In this document: positions 46,220 to 57,669 of the stretch, piece after piece
Position numbering within the stretch: the stretch's first letter is position 1
How the letters are laid out: each line of letters starts with the position of its first letter
Assembly (NCBI GenBank): GCA_026874595.1
Contig: CM049306.1
Location: 99,317,642-99,381,641 of the forward strand
DNA length: 64,000 nt
From: Sipunculus nudus
Lineage: Eukaryota; Annelida; Sipuncula; Golfingiida; Sipunculidae
Reading direction: 5' to 3'
Position numbers and translations under genes: made by a program
The notes under the pieces: model-generated
What the model saw: only the letters and a program-made list of their open reading frames with translations
The model's database searches: none
Told to the model about the DNA's origin: nothing

Positions 46220-49066
46220 TTGAAACCTGGTTTATTAGTACTCCTCCTCGCGGGGAACACATATTGTTTTCAGTTCCGTCATCGTCGTCGTCAGTCTTCG
46301 TCTGTGGGATATCTTCTGATAGTAATAACTTTTGTAGCGCTGCTTATTTCCCTCTAAAATTAAAAAAAAAACATATGACTTTACCTTGATATTCAAGGTT
46401 GTTACAGCCGAAAACTTTTTGTAAACCCTATAACACTTGAAGTTCTTTATATTTTTGTCAAATTTTATACGCAAGTTGTATCAAACAGGTTCTCGGATAT
46501 GATCGAAAATGGTGACCTCCTCAATGTTCTTCATTGTCAGATCAGGCGAATTATAGTTCCTCATCTTTAGGAATTATTGTAAACGTGAAACCTTTGGAAT
46601 TGTTGCATATCTTTTCTTTAAATTTGTCACACCAGTTGTTTCCACTCTGTCCTCGGATGAGTTGGGGAAACTGGAAGCTTTGACATTGATCTTCAATTTT
46701 AAATTTGCAAAAATATATCATTATATTGACCCCTATTACTTCTGAAGTATACTGTATATTTTTTTTTTCTTCAAATTTGACACATGTCTTCAAATGCTTT
46801 TCGACATGGTAAAACTTGGTGACCTTGACCTCAGTCTACAAAGTCTGCATACCGCATTCAGCATGTCGATTTCTACATTCCGCATTCCGTATACATAAGG
46901 AATCTTAGCTTGAATCTGAAACTTGGTGTTCTGACAGTTTATGTGCTGATTGCTTATTAATTGTTTCATCAGCTTCAGAATAATAGTAGCGCTATCTCAT
47001 GTTCATCTTTAACATGAGGGGTCATTTCACTACAATGACCTCGGGCTGAAAAGAATTACTTTTTAACTAACAAGCACCAGTTTTGTGATATTAATAAGTT
47101 TATCAGTGTTAGTGTAACTGAAGTTAAGCTTTACTATTCTACGCTCTTAACGATGGACCATAAGGCATTCAGCTTTGTTGAATTAGTCTTCGTTTGGCAG
47201 ATGCTTGTCAAGTGGACAGGATTACTCCAGCGATTATCAAGAAAACATGTTTTCTGATGTTGAACATACTGGTGTTATTGACCTTCGGTTGCACAGTCAA
47301 AGTCATTACCCAGAAGTCATTCCAGACCTTAGATTTAGCTGTATTAGTGATGTTATTATAGATACGTTAATGTGCTTTTAAATAAAATGTTAATATTCAC
47401 GTACTCTTCGATCGATAATATTTATACTTGTTTGGTGCAGGGAAGTCAAACTTAAAAACTGTACCTAGGATATTTACTCGACATCCAGCTGAAAAATGCT
47501 TTATTTGTCCTTGCAGGAAATGAGTTGGATGCTGAATCGATTATATTAGATAAGCCACATTAGATAATCACATTGCGTTTCTAGTACCATGGGGTGGAGC
47601 AACATGGAGCGCCCTCTGATATTTTCTGCTTTTTTCATCTTGAGACTTTTTTTAAACAGTAAGCTGGGATGCGATGCTGATCTTATGTATTTTTTTCTCC
47701 ATGAGTCAATCCGTTCGATTTTCAGCACATTTGAAATATCAAAGCAAATTCCTACTTCATGTTTTTTAAGTAACAATATATTTTGCTGAAGAAATTAATG
47801 TCTGGCGGGTTGCTGAAAAAGTTATACGTCATTCACGTATCCACAGTAACATACAGATAACAGCAGTTTTTTTAGTTTAAACCAATTCTTGTATTTGTTT
47901 TATTCCTTTATATATATATTCCTTATATATATAGTTATTTCAAGTTAACCCCCCCCCCCCCCCATTGTTCATATTTCACTGAATGATACATTTTTATGCT
48001 TAAAACTCATGATATATTATTTCAATAAAATATGTGAAACATATGAGATTTAAAAGATAAATAAAATGATCGCAAAATTGTAGTTAAAAAAATATATGTA
48101 CATTGACTCGTACACTTCACCAATGCGCAGACAGATAACGTTATAAAATATCACTTAAAATAGTTTACGTAAAGTGAGAAATCAAGAAGAAAGAAATTTC
48201 AAAGATTTTGAAGTTAACAAATATGGAGAAAAGACTGTTAAAGAGCTGATCTGAGATCGTAGGGTGTGATCTGAAATTGATTTCAAGTGAATCTCAAATA
48301 TATTCAAGTCAGTATGAGTGATCCCCCACTCCACCCCCTGTTAACTGAAGCGGGTATAATACTAGTATATTCTTTACCTTTTCTAGACCAGTATTGATAA
48401 GTGATACGTAGGAATCGATTATAAAAGCATATTTGCTGATTAAAAGACAAAAACAACCGATGATCGATAATTAATATATTATTGTACGAGCCATCTATAT
48501 TACCATGAATCTGCTGCCTAGAATTATACCTCAAATATAGACCGAGTAAAGTCAGTCTAACTTGTATACGTCAGACTAAAAGGTCAAGTTAATGGGCGGA
48601 TTGGTGTTACTTATCATTGCACAAGGATAAACTTTAATGCTGTTCGCTCTTTAGTTCCTCGTTTTTCTTATATCATCTCCCACAGACTTAGAATAATATA
48701 ACTTCTTAGGTTGTGCATACATAATCGTTTATGATCGATTATGCAAAAATGCAGTTGATTTTATCGATTACGTAAGTAAATTACCAACCATCGATAGTAT
48801 CGATTATTTGACACACCACTAGTATTTACCGGAGGATTATCCTTCTAACCCTACCTTACTCCGTACTTGTTTACTCCCAAATTGGCAGGGCATCTCTTGA
48901 TAAACACCTTGGAAAAGGTCATATCCAGCACAAAACGCGAACCCACACAAAACGGGTTTGATAATACTAGTCCAGCGCTTTAACTTTATACGTGAATTCT
49001 ACCCTGTCTGTTATAAAGAGACGCAGCTAGCGGCCAACCTCCTAAAAGGGGCTTAAAAATAGGTGT
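46220..49066. other. Stretch without a recognisable gene
   Basis: No supported frame. A 19-bp C run lies near 47948. Short opposing frames at 46235-46793 and 47546-47789 have no motif. Confidence 0.55.
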
Positions 49067-49165
49067 AACCCCAACCGGAGGTATAACAAAACACAACCTA
49101 CATCTTATTAGAGGTAGTCATCTTCTCATTCTGAAAAATTGGTCGTGATTTTAGATAATTGTTTT
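49067..49165. repeat. Left TIR of the 7.45-kb element
   Basis: Pairs with 56420-56519. The best conserved core is GGTATAACAAAACACAACCT. Confidence 0.75.
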
Positions 49166-50600
49166 TTTGCATATTTATTGACCTGTTTCCATGGCAACCT
49201 ATAAAATTTTAGGTGAAGTAATTATTTTAACTTTTATGTTAATATCTTGATTAATATTAACGATGGTAACGTGCAGTTTTCACCAAAATGTAACATTTCA
49301 TTCACAAATTTAGAAAACCGAAAGTTTTTTTTAAACAATTATGATATCTGCATATTGTTTATGTAAATTTATGTTAATTTTTATTTTAAAATTGGCTAAT
49401 TATGCAATTATATTTTCTGTAGTTTTGAAAATGTAGAAAAAAGGAGCGACAAAATGTTATCAGATGGAAAGACCAGCCACTAAGGAATAAATTAATATAA
49501 AATATGCCAAGGTTAAAAGGGTATATTATTATTAAACAGCCAGAAATAGATATATGCAAATTAGGCTAACTCTGTGGAAATTGAAACAGTAACTAAAAGC
49601 CAATTTGCCGACCCCCCCCCCCCGTTTTAAACACATGGAGATAAACAAAACAGATAACCTGTGCACCGGAGGATCTTTGCATTTTGGCCTTGAACGATCT
49701 GAATAAAAGCCATTGTATTTAATATTTCAATATTTAAGGCACCGATATACGTGAAATATGTGATGGTAGATGGTCTGTTCGTCTTTGACAGGTTTATTAT
49801 TGGTGGGAATAGTGGAGGCCCTATATTTAACATAATTTAGCTAAATTTTGATTTTAAGGCTTAAAAATTACACCAAAAAAAACATTAATTTCTCGGCTGT
49901 GGGTTGACGTATTGTCCCAAATCTGTAAATTTATGCATATTAATGTGCCCCAAAAGCGATCCCCCAACGCTCTGTATATATATTTGTCCCTTGGACCACT
50001 CTTATATCATGTTCCATGCCCTAAGAAAAGCTTTTTTTCGTTTTTCCCTTCCCTTTTATATTCATGGCCTGTCACTTTTCAATACATCCTGGGATTCCAC
50101 ACACGGTGTCATTAACCATGGATTCAGGGCTCCTCAGCTCTCTGACAAAGCTTCACTACTGACAGTCAGTGTCCTGCAGTTTGTTGTAAGGCGGTTGTCG
50201 CAGGTCCAAATGGAGGGACTGATAAGGTAAAAGGGTGTTAACAGCAGCTTTCAACTTAAGTGCTCAGTAAATTTGACTAAAAGTTATACCATATATGAAA
50301 AATGGTATGGCATTTCATAAATAGAAAATGAAGTCATACTAAAAATTATTATGATTAAAGTCATACATTGATTATGAGCTGAAAGTGTTTTAACAGACGT
50401 ATGATGCATATAAAAAAGCACGCCACTTATTTGCTTTGTTAAAATCTTGTTGATACAATGAATGTGCCGCAGGTCAGCTGGACGTTTTGACCAATGGGTC
50501 ACTAACCTGTTCTTAATTTAATAGATCTATAGGGAAGTAAATTTTGGATATATTGCTTTAAGACCTTTACAATTTTTTTCAGGTTTATCTACTTTGAACC
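49166..50600. other. 5' non-coding part of the 7.45-kb element
   Basis: AT-rich with a C13 run near 49615. A TTTTTTTCAG acceptor at about 50573-50582 lies 18 bp before the first ATG, so a 5' UTR intron is likely. Frames at 49904-50230 have no support. Confidence 0.5.
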
Positions 50601-51416
50601 ATGAATCTAGAACCACAATCCAAACGGCAACGTTCAACTAAGCTAAATGCCAATACTTGTGTTATATGTAAGAAGTGTCTGCCCACAGGAGGAGAGTCCA
50701 ATTACAAGACCGTGGATAAAAATCCAACAATATCTGGCCTCATTGCTTTGTTTGATGCAGCTGAAAAACGCAAGGATAATGTCTATCATGACATTTTCCC
50801 TTTTAAAGAGGAAATATGCTCTGGGAAGATAAGAATTGTTTTTCACAAATTATGACGTAGTTCATACACGAGTAAATCGAATCTTCAGCATTTTTATCAA
50901 AACAACCATCCCCAGCCTCATGCAACTTAAGAAAAACCAAAAAACCGTATCACCAGGGAAGAAACGTCCTCCTTTTCCATCAGACATGACTATTTTATAT
51001 GTGGCAAGGTCTACAATAAAGGAGAAAAGCTGACCCCTATATCCATCGGTACAGGTGAGAATACACAGCAGAATGAACTTGATGCAGCCAAAGCCCGAAA
51101 TGATGAAAAAGTTATTATGCGAATGACATCTTACTCAGATCTTTTTGCATTTGATGCAAAGTATCATAGAAAATGTTATGCAGCTTACATAACACAACGA
51201 AACATTGATGCCGCGTATCGCAGGGATGTAAGCAAAAGGTTAGAGTCAGTATTTGAACAGTGCTTCAACGAAATTGTTGAAGAAGTTCATATTGATTTGT
51301 TATCAGGCAGAAAAGTTGTTTTACCACTTGCATATGTCACGGACAGTTACAGGAACAAGCTAGCCAATGCAGGTAGTAGCCAGCATGTGTATTCCTGGAA
51401 ACTTAAAAAAAACTAA
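50601..51416 (+). pseudogene. N-terminal Cys/His-rich part
   Basis: Starts MNLEPQSKRQRSTKLNANTC, then C-x2-C (VICKKC), and after two in-frame stops RSSYTSKSNLQHF and FDAKYHRKCYAAYITQRN. The C-x2-C pair followed by an H-x3-C pair suggests a zinc-binding or DNA-binding module. All pieces lie in one frame, so only point mutations damage this part. It ends at an A run where the frame shifts. Confidence 0.6.
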
Positions 51417-51469
51417 AACAGCATTTTGGTGATAAACTGGCATTCATTGAACGCAGAGGCCTTTCAGAT

Positions 51470-52262
51470 TTGGTATGTTCAAGCACAGTTACAGTAGGAG
51501 ATGCTTTACATAAAGCATCTGAATTTTATGAAACACAACTGGAGGGTCAAATGTTAGACAATTCTGACTTCACTGAACGAGATCAACCACAAAGTAGTAC
51601 ATCTATTCTCCACACTGCAGTTTGTATTCTAAGGCATGAAATTGCACAGATAAAAACTACCAATAACCACTACATCCCTACTTCAGATATAAATCTCCCA
51701 TCATGTGCAGATTTTGTACCAAATCTTCTGTATGATTTCATATCCTGGCTAACTGATGAAAAATCGTATCAAGCTGCCTCCACTTGTGCCAACAAAGAGA
51801 CACAGAAGGATGTCCTGTCAATCATTTCTATCTGCCATTCTATAATTGCCTTATCTGCACAGGTGCAAACGCCAATAACCCTAGGGCTAGGACTCAATGC
51901 TCATCATGAGTATGGAAGCAGGCAGCTGGTGTAAGTTCTTCATAGTCTAGGACACAGCATTCCTTACGATGAGGTCCGCAGATTCCTGACCTCTGTTGCA
52001 TTGAACCAACAAGAACAAGACATGTATATACCACAAGGGATTCGTGGGTTACCCGAAGACAAAACACATATTGATGCAGCAATTGATAACTTCGATCAAA
52101 ATAAAGACACTGGATGGCAAGGCCACTACACATGCTTTGGCTACAGTGGTATACAAGAGGGGTGTGGTATCTGCTGATCCAGACCATCATATCCGCAGGG
52201 TTGGCCAGAAGTCCATTACAATTACCAACTTAAATGATGAAGTGATGCACAGACAAATATAA
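51470..52262 (+). pseudogene. Second part of the transposon gene
   Basis: The frame 51470-51934 runs into a TAA, after which the same frame continues VLHSLGHSIPYDEVRRFLTS. Near 52110 it shifts to give LDGKATTHALATVVYKRGVV. The F-D-x-N-x2-T-L-D-G-K-x-T-T-H-A block is conserved in related invertebrate proteins I remember. Function unknown. Confidence 0.55.
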
Positions 52263-52761
52263 ACACCAATGGACTTTTTTGTGTTCCATATCAAACGGAA
52301 CAATGACTAGTACAGAACACATAAATACATTTTGACTATCTACTATTAAATTTAATAATGGCTGTCACCCGAAAGACGTTGCCCCTTAGCAATGTCCTAG
52401 GAAAAAGGCTGCCCTTACCGAGTGACGGGCCGGGATGACCATTCAGTGTATGCGACCCTTTCCAATACCCAAACGAGACACGATTAACTTGGTGACAATT
52501 GCTTGTGATTTAACATCTGATTCTTGGAGAAATATTCCTTTTTCTTATGATGTACCCTAAACCCTAGGTGACTTGCATTAGCTAATCCTATTATTATTTT
52601 TTATAAAACGTGCAACATTGAACACCTTTTCATAATTCATAGATTCATTTGTTCAAACAACTGGTACATGGTGTTTTTTTATGAAACCAGTGGGGAAAAT
52701 AATAAAGTATATGCGCAATTAGTCACACTGTAGTCATATGCTTGCTCTACTCTTTATATAC

Positions 52762-53380
52762 AGGTACCCAAAGCCAGCTCAACGCCCACAACCTCAGACA
52801 GTTCCTGGTGGTTCTTTCTTTGATCCACATGACAAGTCACTGTGCCATATAACTTCCACAAGGAAAGATGTTGTATGGAAGGTATGGCGGGCTAGTCATT
52901 CTGATGAACAGAACATTCCGGCTTGGACAGGTTTTATCGCATGCATATCTGACTGTGATTCCTCGTTAGCAATAGTCAGGTACCTGCCATTCATCCATGC
53001 ACCACCCACAGAACTGACAACAATTTATACCGCCCTTCTGAAACTGGTGCAATTAGCTCAGGCTATTTGGCAAAGTCACATTCTTGTCACAGCTGATATG
53101 GCAATATATGCCAAAGCACAAGAAATTCTGTGGTCTCGCCCTCCCCTACTTGACGGAAAAGTCACAATGCCTTTTGGAGGAATGCACCTGACAATGGCAT
53201 ACATTGCCAGTCTTGGAAGCCTCTATGCCGATGGAGGTCTATTATCCCTTTTGACAGAGGCAGACATATACGCACATGACTCAGCCAGGCGCCTTCTTCT
53301 TTGAAAGCACTATGCAAGAGGCATTCGAGCTTTTAAAATGGTGCATGAGGCACTTTTCAGACTTTTCCTTAGGGCAATGA
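52762..53380 (+). pseudogene. Third part: conserved central domain
   Basis: After a TATACAG acceptor it reads IPAWTGFIACISDCDSSLAI, VTADMAIYAKAQEILW, MPFGGMHLTMAYIASLGSLY and, across a TGA, HYARGIRAFKMVHEALFRLF. The Asp in VTAD, the His in GGMH and the Glu in LLTEAD are spaced like active-site residues of an RNase-H-like transposase, but that is a guess from pattern only. Confidence 0.5.
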
Positions 53381-53381
53381 A

Positions 53382-54818
53382 GTGCTAGAGAATGTCCAGA
53401 TATTGGAAGAATTGAAAGAGGCAATTGATACCAAAGATGGAACAACAGCTTTCTGTGTGCCATCTGATCTGGCTGCAAAGCAAGTGGACCCTCTGCTTCA
53501 ATTAATCTCAGAATATAGAAAGGTTGGTCGCCAGCAGTCAGAGACCTTCGCATACTGGGATACATTCCTGGAAGGTGGCGATCTATTACTGCGTCTCCTG
53601 AGAGCTGAACGTGAGGCAAATTTCGAGCTCCATCTACAGTCTGTACGTCACACTCTTCCATGGCTTACTGCTTCAGGCAGGCATGCTTATTCAAAGATTG
53701 TGCCAACATATATCAGCGACATGAAGGCACTCGAGCACAAACACCCTTCAAGCTACAAACACTTGCATGATGGGGGATTTGTTATCAGACGATCTACTGA
53801 GCACAGATTCAATGCAGTAGCAACTGACCAGGCTCTTGAACAAACTGTAAATCGTGATGGAAAGAGCAAAGGTGGTGTAGTTGGTCTGACCCTCCGCAAA
53901 GGTGCATTGACACGTTGGCTGGTGACTAGGCATGTGACTGGAGAATACCTGGAAGCATTCAGGGGTTTATGTGACACAAAGGGAAAGACCGACACAACTC
54001 ATAAAGAATGCGGGAAGTTGCGCATAGCAAAAGATGAAAGTGATGTAATGCAAATAATGGATGTTGCTGAAAAATGCCAGAATCCCTTTGACCTGGAAAT
54101 CGTTCCAGATCAACTAATTAATATATTTACAGGACAAGATGCATCTGAACCAGTTCGAGAAAGCCTAAACAGATTCTTGGAAACTGGCACAAGAAAGGTA
54201 GAATCATTTGTGAAGCAGAGATTAGCGGATAAATCAAAAAGTTTTGGGGGGACGTATCCCCGCTTGAAGGTTCTCACATTTGCAAACATGTATCACGGGG
54301 TGAAATCAGGTAACGCAGATAAAATCTTGATCGACTCTAAGATCCTCTTTCGTCGATTACTGGTTGTGTCCAAGCAGCGGGAGATTAACCTTGAGGAAGT
54401 TCTTGGGCATGAGCTGGCCAGCATTCCTCCGTCCCTTTTCCATGATGATGGGACAATGAGGAAATCAGTTAAGGCTGACTTGGCGAAGAAGCTTGAGGCT
54501 GCATGTGCAGAGGTACATAACTTGCCAGCAGGACCTAGCACAGCCTACATCATCGATGGTATGGCCCTGCTTCAAAGTATGAATGAAAGCCAGTTTGTAA
54601 CATTTGAAGATTTGGGTGTTATGGTTTTGCAGTGTATCAAACGACTCTTGGATGGCAATTTAGGTGTTGAGGTAGTTGCACTTGTGTTTGATAGATATGA
54701 TAAACCCCGGTCTATTAAGCAACTTGAAAGACAGCGTCGCGGTGACGAAGGCGGACCAATAAGAGCAAGTCGATCCGTACAGAATTTCAAGCAAATCCTT
54801 GAACAAAGCGGCTCTTGA
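53382..54818 (+). pseudogene. Fourth part: longest open piece, into the nuclease domain
   Basis: A 478-codon open piece; the first codon is GTG, so it is an internal segment and not a true start. It reads LEGGDLLLRLLRAEREANFE, RHAYSKIVPTYISDMKALEH and, at about residue 149, DQALEQTVNRDGKSKGGVVG. From residue ~388 (YIIDGMALLQ) a PIN-like fold begins, with VALVFDRYDKPRSIKQLERQ at ~432. In XPG/FEN-type enzymes the corresponding acidic residues bind metal. It shifts frame at about 54815. Confidence 0.65.
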
Positions 54819-55668
54819 GGTATTCATTTCAACTTTCATTGAGTACAGGGCACCACATATCCTGACAAGCAAACAGTGCATCATTCTTGCCGGAGGCTTT
54901 ATGGATGGTCAGATGGTAAAACAGGTCAGTCATTTAGGTGTGGCTGAGTTGCCAAGTCTTTTCAGGAAGATGCTGACACACGCATGGTCCTTCACGCCGT
55001 CCATCTGCATGATACTTTCGACCGATTAATCATCCGCAGTGATGACACAGATGTGCTGGTACTGCTGCTGTATTACAGTAGCATAGGCATGCTTGGCAAA
55101 AGTGTGTACATGCAGGAGGGGCATACCACATCTAGAAGAGACAGACGGCGCTTCATCCCTGTCAGTGACATTATGAAAAAGACGGGTCGTGATTTTTGTG
55201 ACAGCCTTCCTGCAGCTCATGCACTTGCAGGTTGCGATACCACAAGTGCCTTTTTTCGGAATTGGGAAACGATCTGTCTTCTCAAAACTCGTAGAACATG
55301 TGAAGAAGACGCCTGACGCGCTCAGGACCTTTGGGATGTCTGGCAATGATGTCAATGATACAAATGTTGCACGGAAATTTGTGCTTCATCTCTATGGAAG
55401 ACAACTCCAATGCCCTACTCTTGACAAGCTACGGTATGTCGTAGCCTCCACTACGGACCGCTCAGCTGCACAACTCCCTCCGACCGAGGATGCCTTTGAG
55501 CAGCATGTAAAGAGGGCCCGATATCAATGCGCCCTCTGGTGCCAAAGTCATGTTCCCGATCCTGATATCCGGCATCCTGAAGGCAACGGGTGGGAACTGT
55601 CCACGGATGGCTTTCTTCATCCAGTCATGTACACAAAGGAGTTGGCCCCAAAGGAGTCCGCAACTTAA
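54819..55668 (+). pseudogene. Fifth part: nuclease active-site half and conserved C-terminal block
   Basis: Three frames together give APHILTSKQCIILAGGFMDG, EDADTRMVLHAVHLHDTFDR, RSDDTDVLVLLLYYSS, ALAGCDTTSAFFGIGKRSVF and QLPPTEDAFEQHVKRARYQC. The EDADTR and SDDTDV blocks match the E-A-D and D-x-D metal-binding pattern of XPG/FEN-like PIN nucleases, so catalytic residues are still recognisable. Confidence 0.65.
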
Positions 55669-55784
55669 CACATTTATATTGCACAGATGTGGATTGCAAT
55701 GGCCCCAAGAAATGTCAGTGCATAAAAACTGGACTTAAGTGCACTGATTTCTGCGCATGCTTTGGACATGAGATGTGCAAATGA
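55669..55784 (+). pseudogene. C-terminal CXC-type cysteine-rich motif
   Basis: Reads YCTDVDCNGPKKCQCIKTGL and onward to a stop, with cysteines spaced C-x4-C-x5-C-x-C-x6-C-x3-C-x-C-x5-C. This is close to half of a tesmin/TSO1-like CXC domain, a zinc-binding DNA-contact motif. It is one frameshift away from the preceding piece. Confidence 0.65.
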
Positions 55785-56419
55785 TAGGTTTGGACTTGAA
55801 TCCGACAACAATGAAGATGATTAACAACATTGTTTTACACACGTTACTCCCCGTAATCGCCATCTTTATAATACATGTACTACATTTCCCCATAGGCTTC
55901 AGAATATAAATAACATTCTCTGTTAACATTTACCTGCTTTTTCGTTGAATATTATTTAAGCACGCGGCCCAGCCGTAACAGAGATAGTTGCAGGTTATTT
56001 ATTAACTGCAAGAACAGTTCCAGTGATGTACAAATTTAATATTATGGTAACTTTCTTTCTATAAACATTTTAATGCATATACAGGCCATATAACCAAACC
56101 AAAGTAATAAATTATGAAGAATTTATGTTCCCTGTCCTAAAGGGAAAATTTGAGCAAAGAACGAGTAACATTTTCATGTCATTTTTTATTTCAGATGGCC
56201 AATTGTGGATTTTAAAATTTAAAAAATACATATATTTGCATATATTACCATTAATTAAACAAATAAGGAATACAAAAAGTACCAAATAAAGATCTCCATG
56301 TTATTTTCCACATTTTGGTGCTTGTTTCATTTTTCTATGTGTGAAAACTACAGAGTTATGGCTATTTATTTAAAAATTATTATAACCTTGTAAATGAGAC
56401 GTGGCTGTAAATGTTGGAC
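55785..56419. other. 3' non-coding part of the 7.45-kb element
   Basis: AT-rich; several AATAAA motifs (for example near 56107 and 56286) could serve as polyadenylation signals. No frame. Confidence 0.5.
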
Positions 56420-56519
56420 AAAACACTCTCTTTAGACCACGACCTATTTTTTCAGGAAGTAGAGGAGTTCATTACTAATAAAAGATAGGTTGTGTTTTGT
56501 TATACCTTGGGTTGGGGTT
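56420..56519. repeat. Right TIR of the 7.45-kb element
   Basis: Inverted partner of 49067-49165, ending GGGTTGGGGTT. Confidence 0.75.
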
Positions 56520-57435
56520 TGACCCCGTGAAAACCCTCTCTGCCGCTGGTCTATAGGGCTTCCCCGTCATGGCAGTTATAAAACAGCTTATGGTTCACTA
56601 CCAAAGTGAGAGTACGGTAGGCGATACCGGAAATTATATATGCCATTTATAAGGAGTCAGATTTCACAGTATGGGTAGACAACAGTCCGTTATGGAATAT
56701 TTTAGGTTTAATTTCCCATTAAACCATGTCGGAAGTGTTGGTAGACAGGTAGTCTAGGCTCACATTTCCTGAAAATTGACAGATATCATAGTTAGTTTGC
56801 TGCGGTTATGCACTTGTTTCTCAAAGCGAGCTATTATACTCCATTTATTTTGAAAGGAGATTATTTTTAATTATTAGTTTTTTCACTGCTGAGTAACTAT
56901 AGTAGTCTTATTTAATATATTTAATATATGGAAATAGGAGAACGTTGTACAATGGGTTTAATTTGGGATTCATTCATATTCAACTTAAGACCTCTTGATA
57001 ATCTGAAATGATTCATTTGTTATTAGAAGTGGAATATTTTTTATTAGGATCCATTTAAGACAGAGCAGAGAATCTCTGGGAAAAAATATCGACTAAAATC
57101 CAACCCACAATCTAGAAGACATTGTCTAGGAAAAAAAACACCGGTCGTCCGAAATGAAAGCTGTCAAGCCGGAAAGTGAAAATTACAGTTTCAAAATCGA
57201 ATTATTGAAATGTAAATGAACATTGATAGAGATGACGCGCATCTGGAAATATCTCATCTGGTATCGCTTCATTGATGCTTGCTCATATCTGGCAGGAAAT
57301 AACCTGAGCGGTCTGCTGATGGTCATTTGTTTACAGCAGGATTGATGCTCCAGGTCACAGTGTCACGGCTTTAACAAGCTGCAGGGATATACACTGCTCA
57401 CGCAGTGGTGAAACACTGCAGTCGCTCCATATCTC
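56520..57435. other. Stretch without a recognisable gene
   Basis: Nothing supported. Confidence 0.55.
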
Positions 57436-57669
57436 CTTCGCTTTAACCGCTGCTTTGTAAAGCAAGATTCTTCGGGTTTCACCACCAGGGCTGGCACAGA
57501 GCAAAGAATTGTATTCAAACCAATAAGAGTATTTTATTGCATTGTGTTTCCAACCCCAAGATTTGAACCCGCGACAGACTGCTCTCGTTGGTCTTGTTCT
57601 TCACCCCGTGGCAGCCCTGGTGTTAGAACCCCGAAACACTTACTAAACAAAGCAGCGGTTAAATCGAAG
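57436..57669. repeat. 234-bp imperfect palindrome
   Basis: Arms 57436-57496 and 57609-57669 pair at roughly 80-85%, for example CTTCGCTTTAACCGCTGCTT against CTTCGATTTAACCGCTGCTT, both ending CCAGGGCTG(G/C)CA. The 112-bp middle contains a B-box-like motif on the minus strand (GGGTTCAAATC). Confidence 0.75.

Larger units (their letters stand above)
50601..55784 (+). pseudogene. Frameshifted transposon gene: Cys/His N-terminus, XPG-like nuclease, CXC tail
   Basis: One gene read through shifting frames, start ATG at 50601, stop TGA at about 55782-55784. Damage includes a TGA at 50853 and a TAA near 50929, a frameshift at the A run near 51406, a TAA at 51932, a frameshift near 52110, a TGA at 53302, and frameshifts near 53380, 54815, 54965, 55250 (T run) and 55655. 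The region 52262-52762 is an intron or insertion, ending in a TATACAG acceptor. Domain order is Cys/His-rich N-terminus; a long conserved region (FDQNKDT-LDGKATTHA, FGGMHLTMAY, DQALEQTVNR); a PIN-like XPG/FEN nuclease; a GCDTTSAFF block; a CXC-type motif. I have seen this architecture as large uncharacterised proteins in invertebrate genomes. Role in transposition is inferred from the flanking TIRs. Confidence 0.7.
49067..56519 (+). mobile_element. 7.45-kb TIR element with a nuclease/CXC gene
   Basis: The left end AACCCCAACCGGAGGTATAA and the right end (reverse complement) AAACCCCAACCCAAGGTATA continue on both sides with ACAAAACACAACCTA, a TTATTAG block and GGTCGTG, giving imperfect TIRs of about 100 bp. 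Between them lies a single long plus-strand gene (50601-55784) and AT-rich non-coding flanks. Size, TIRs and one large multi-domain gene fit an autonomous DNA transposon. The nuclease plus Cys-rich composition recalls what I remember of the Academ superfamily, which carries an XPG-like nuclease; this is an association, not a demonstrated match. Target duplication was not resolved. Many frameshifts show that this copy is dead. Confidence 0.65.

Noticed and set aside
53382-54818. Independent 478-residue host gene starting at 53382
   Set aside because: The first codon is GTG and homologous coding continues on both sides across frameshifts, so it is an internal piece of the larger transposon gene.
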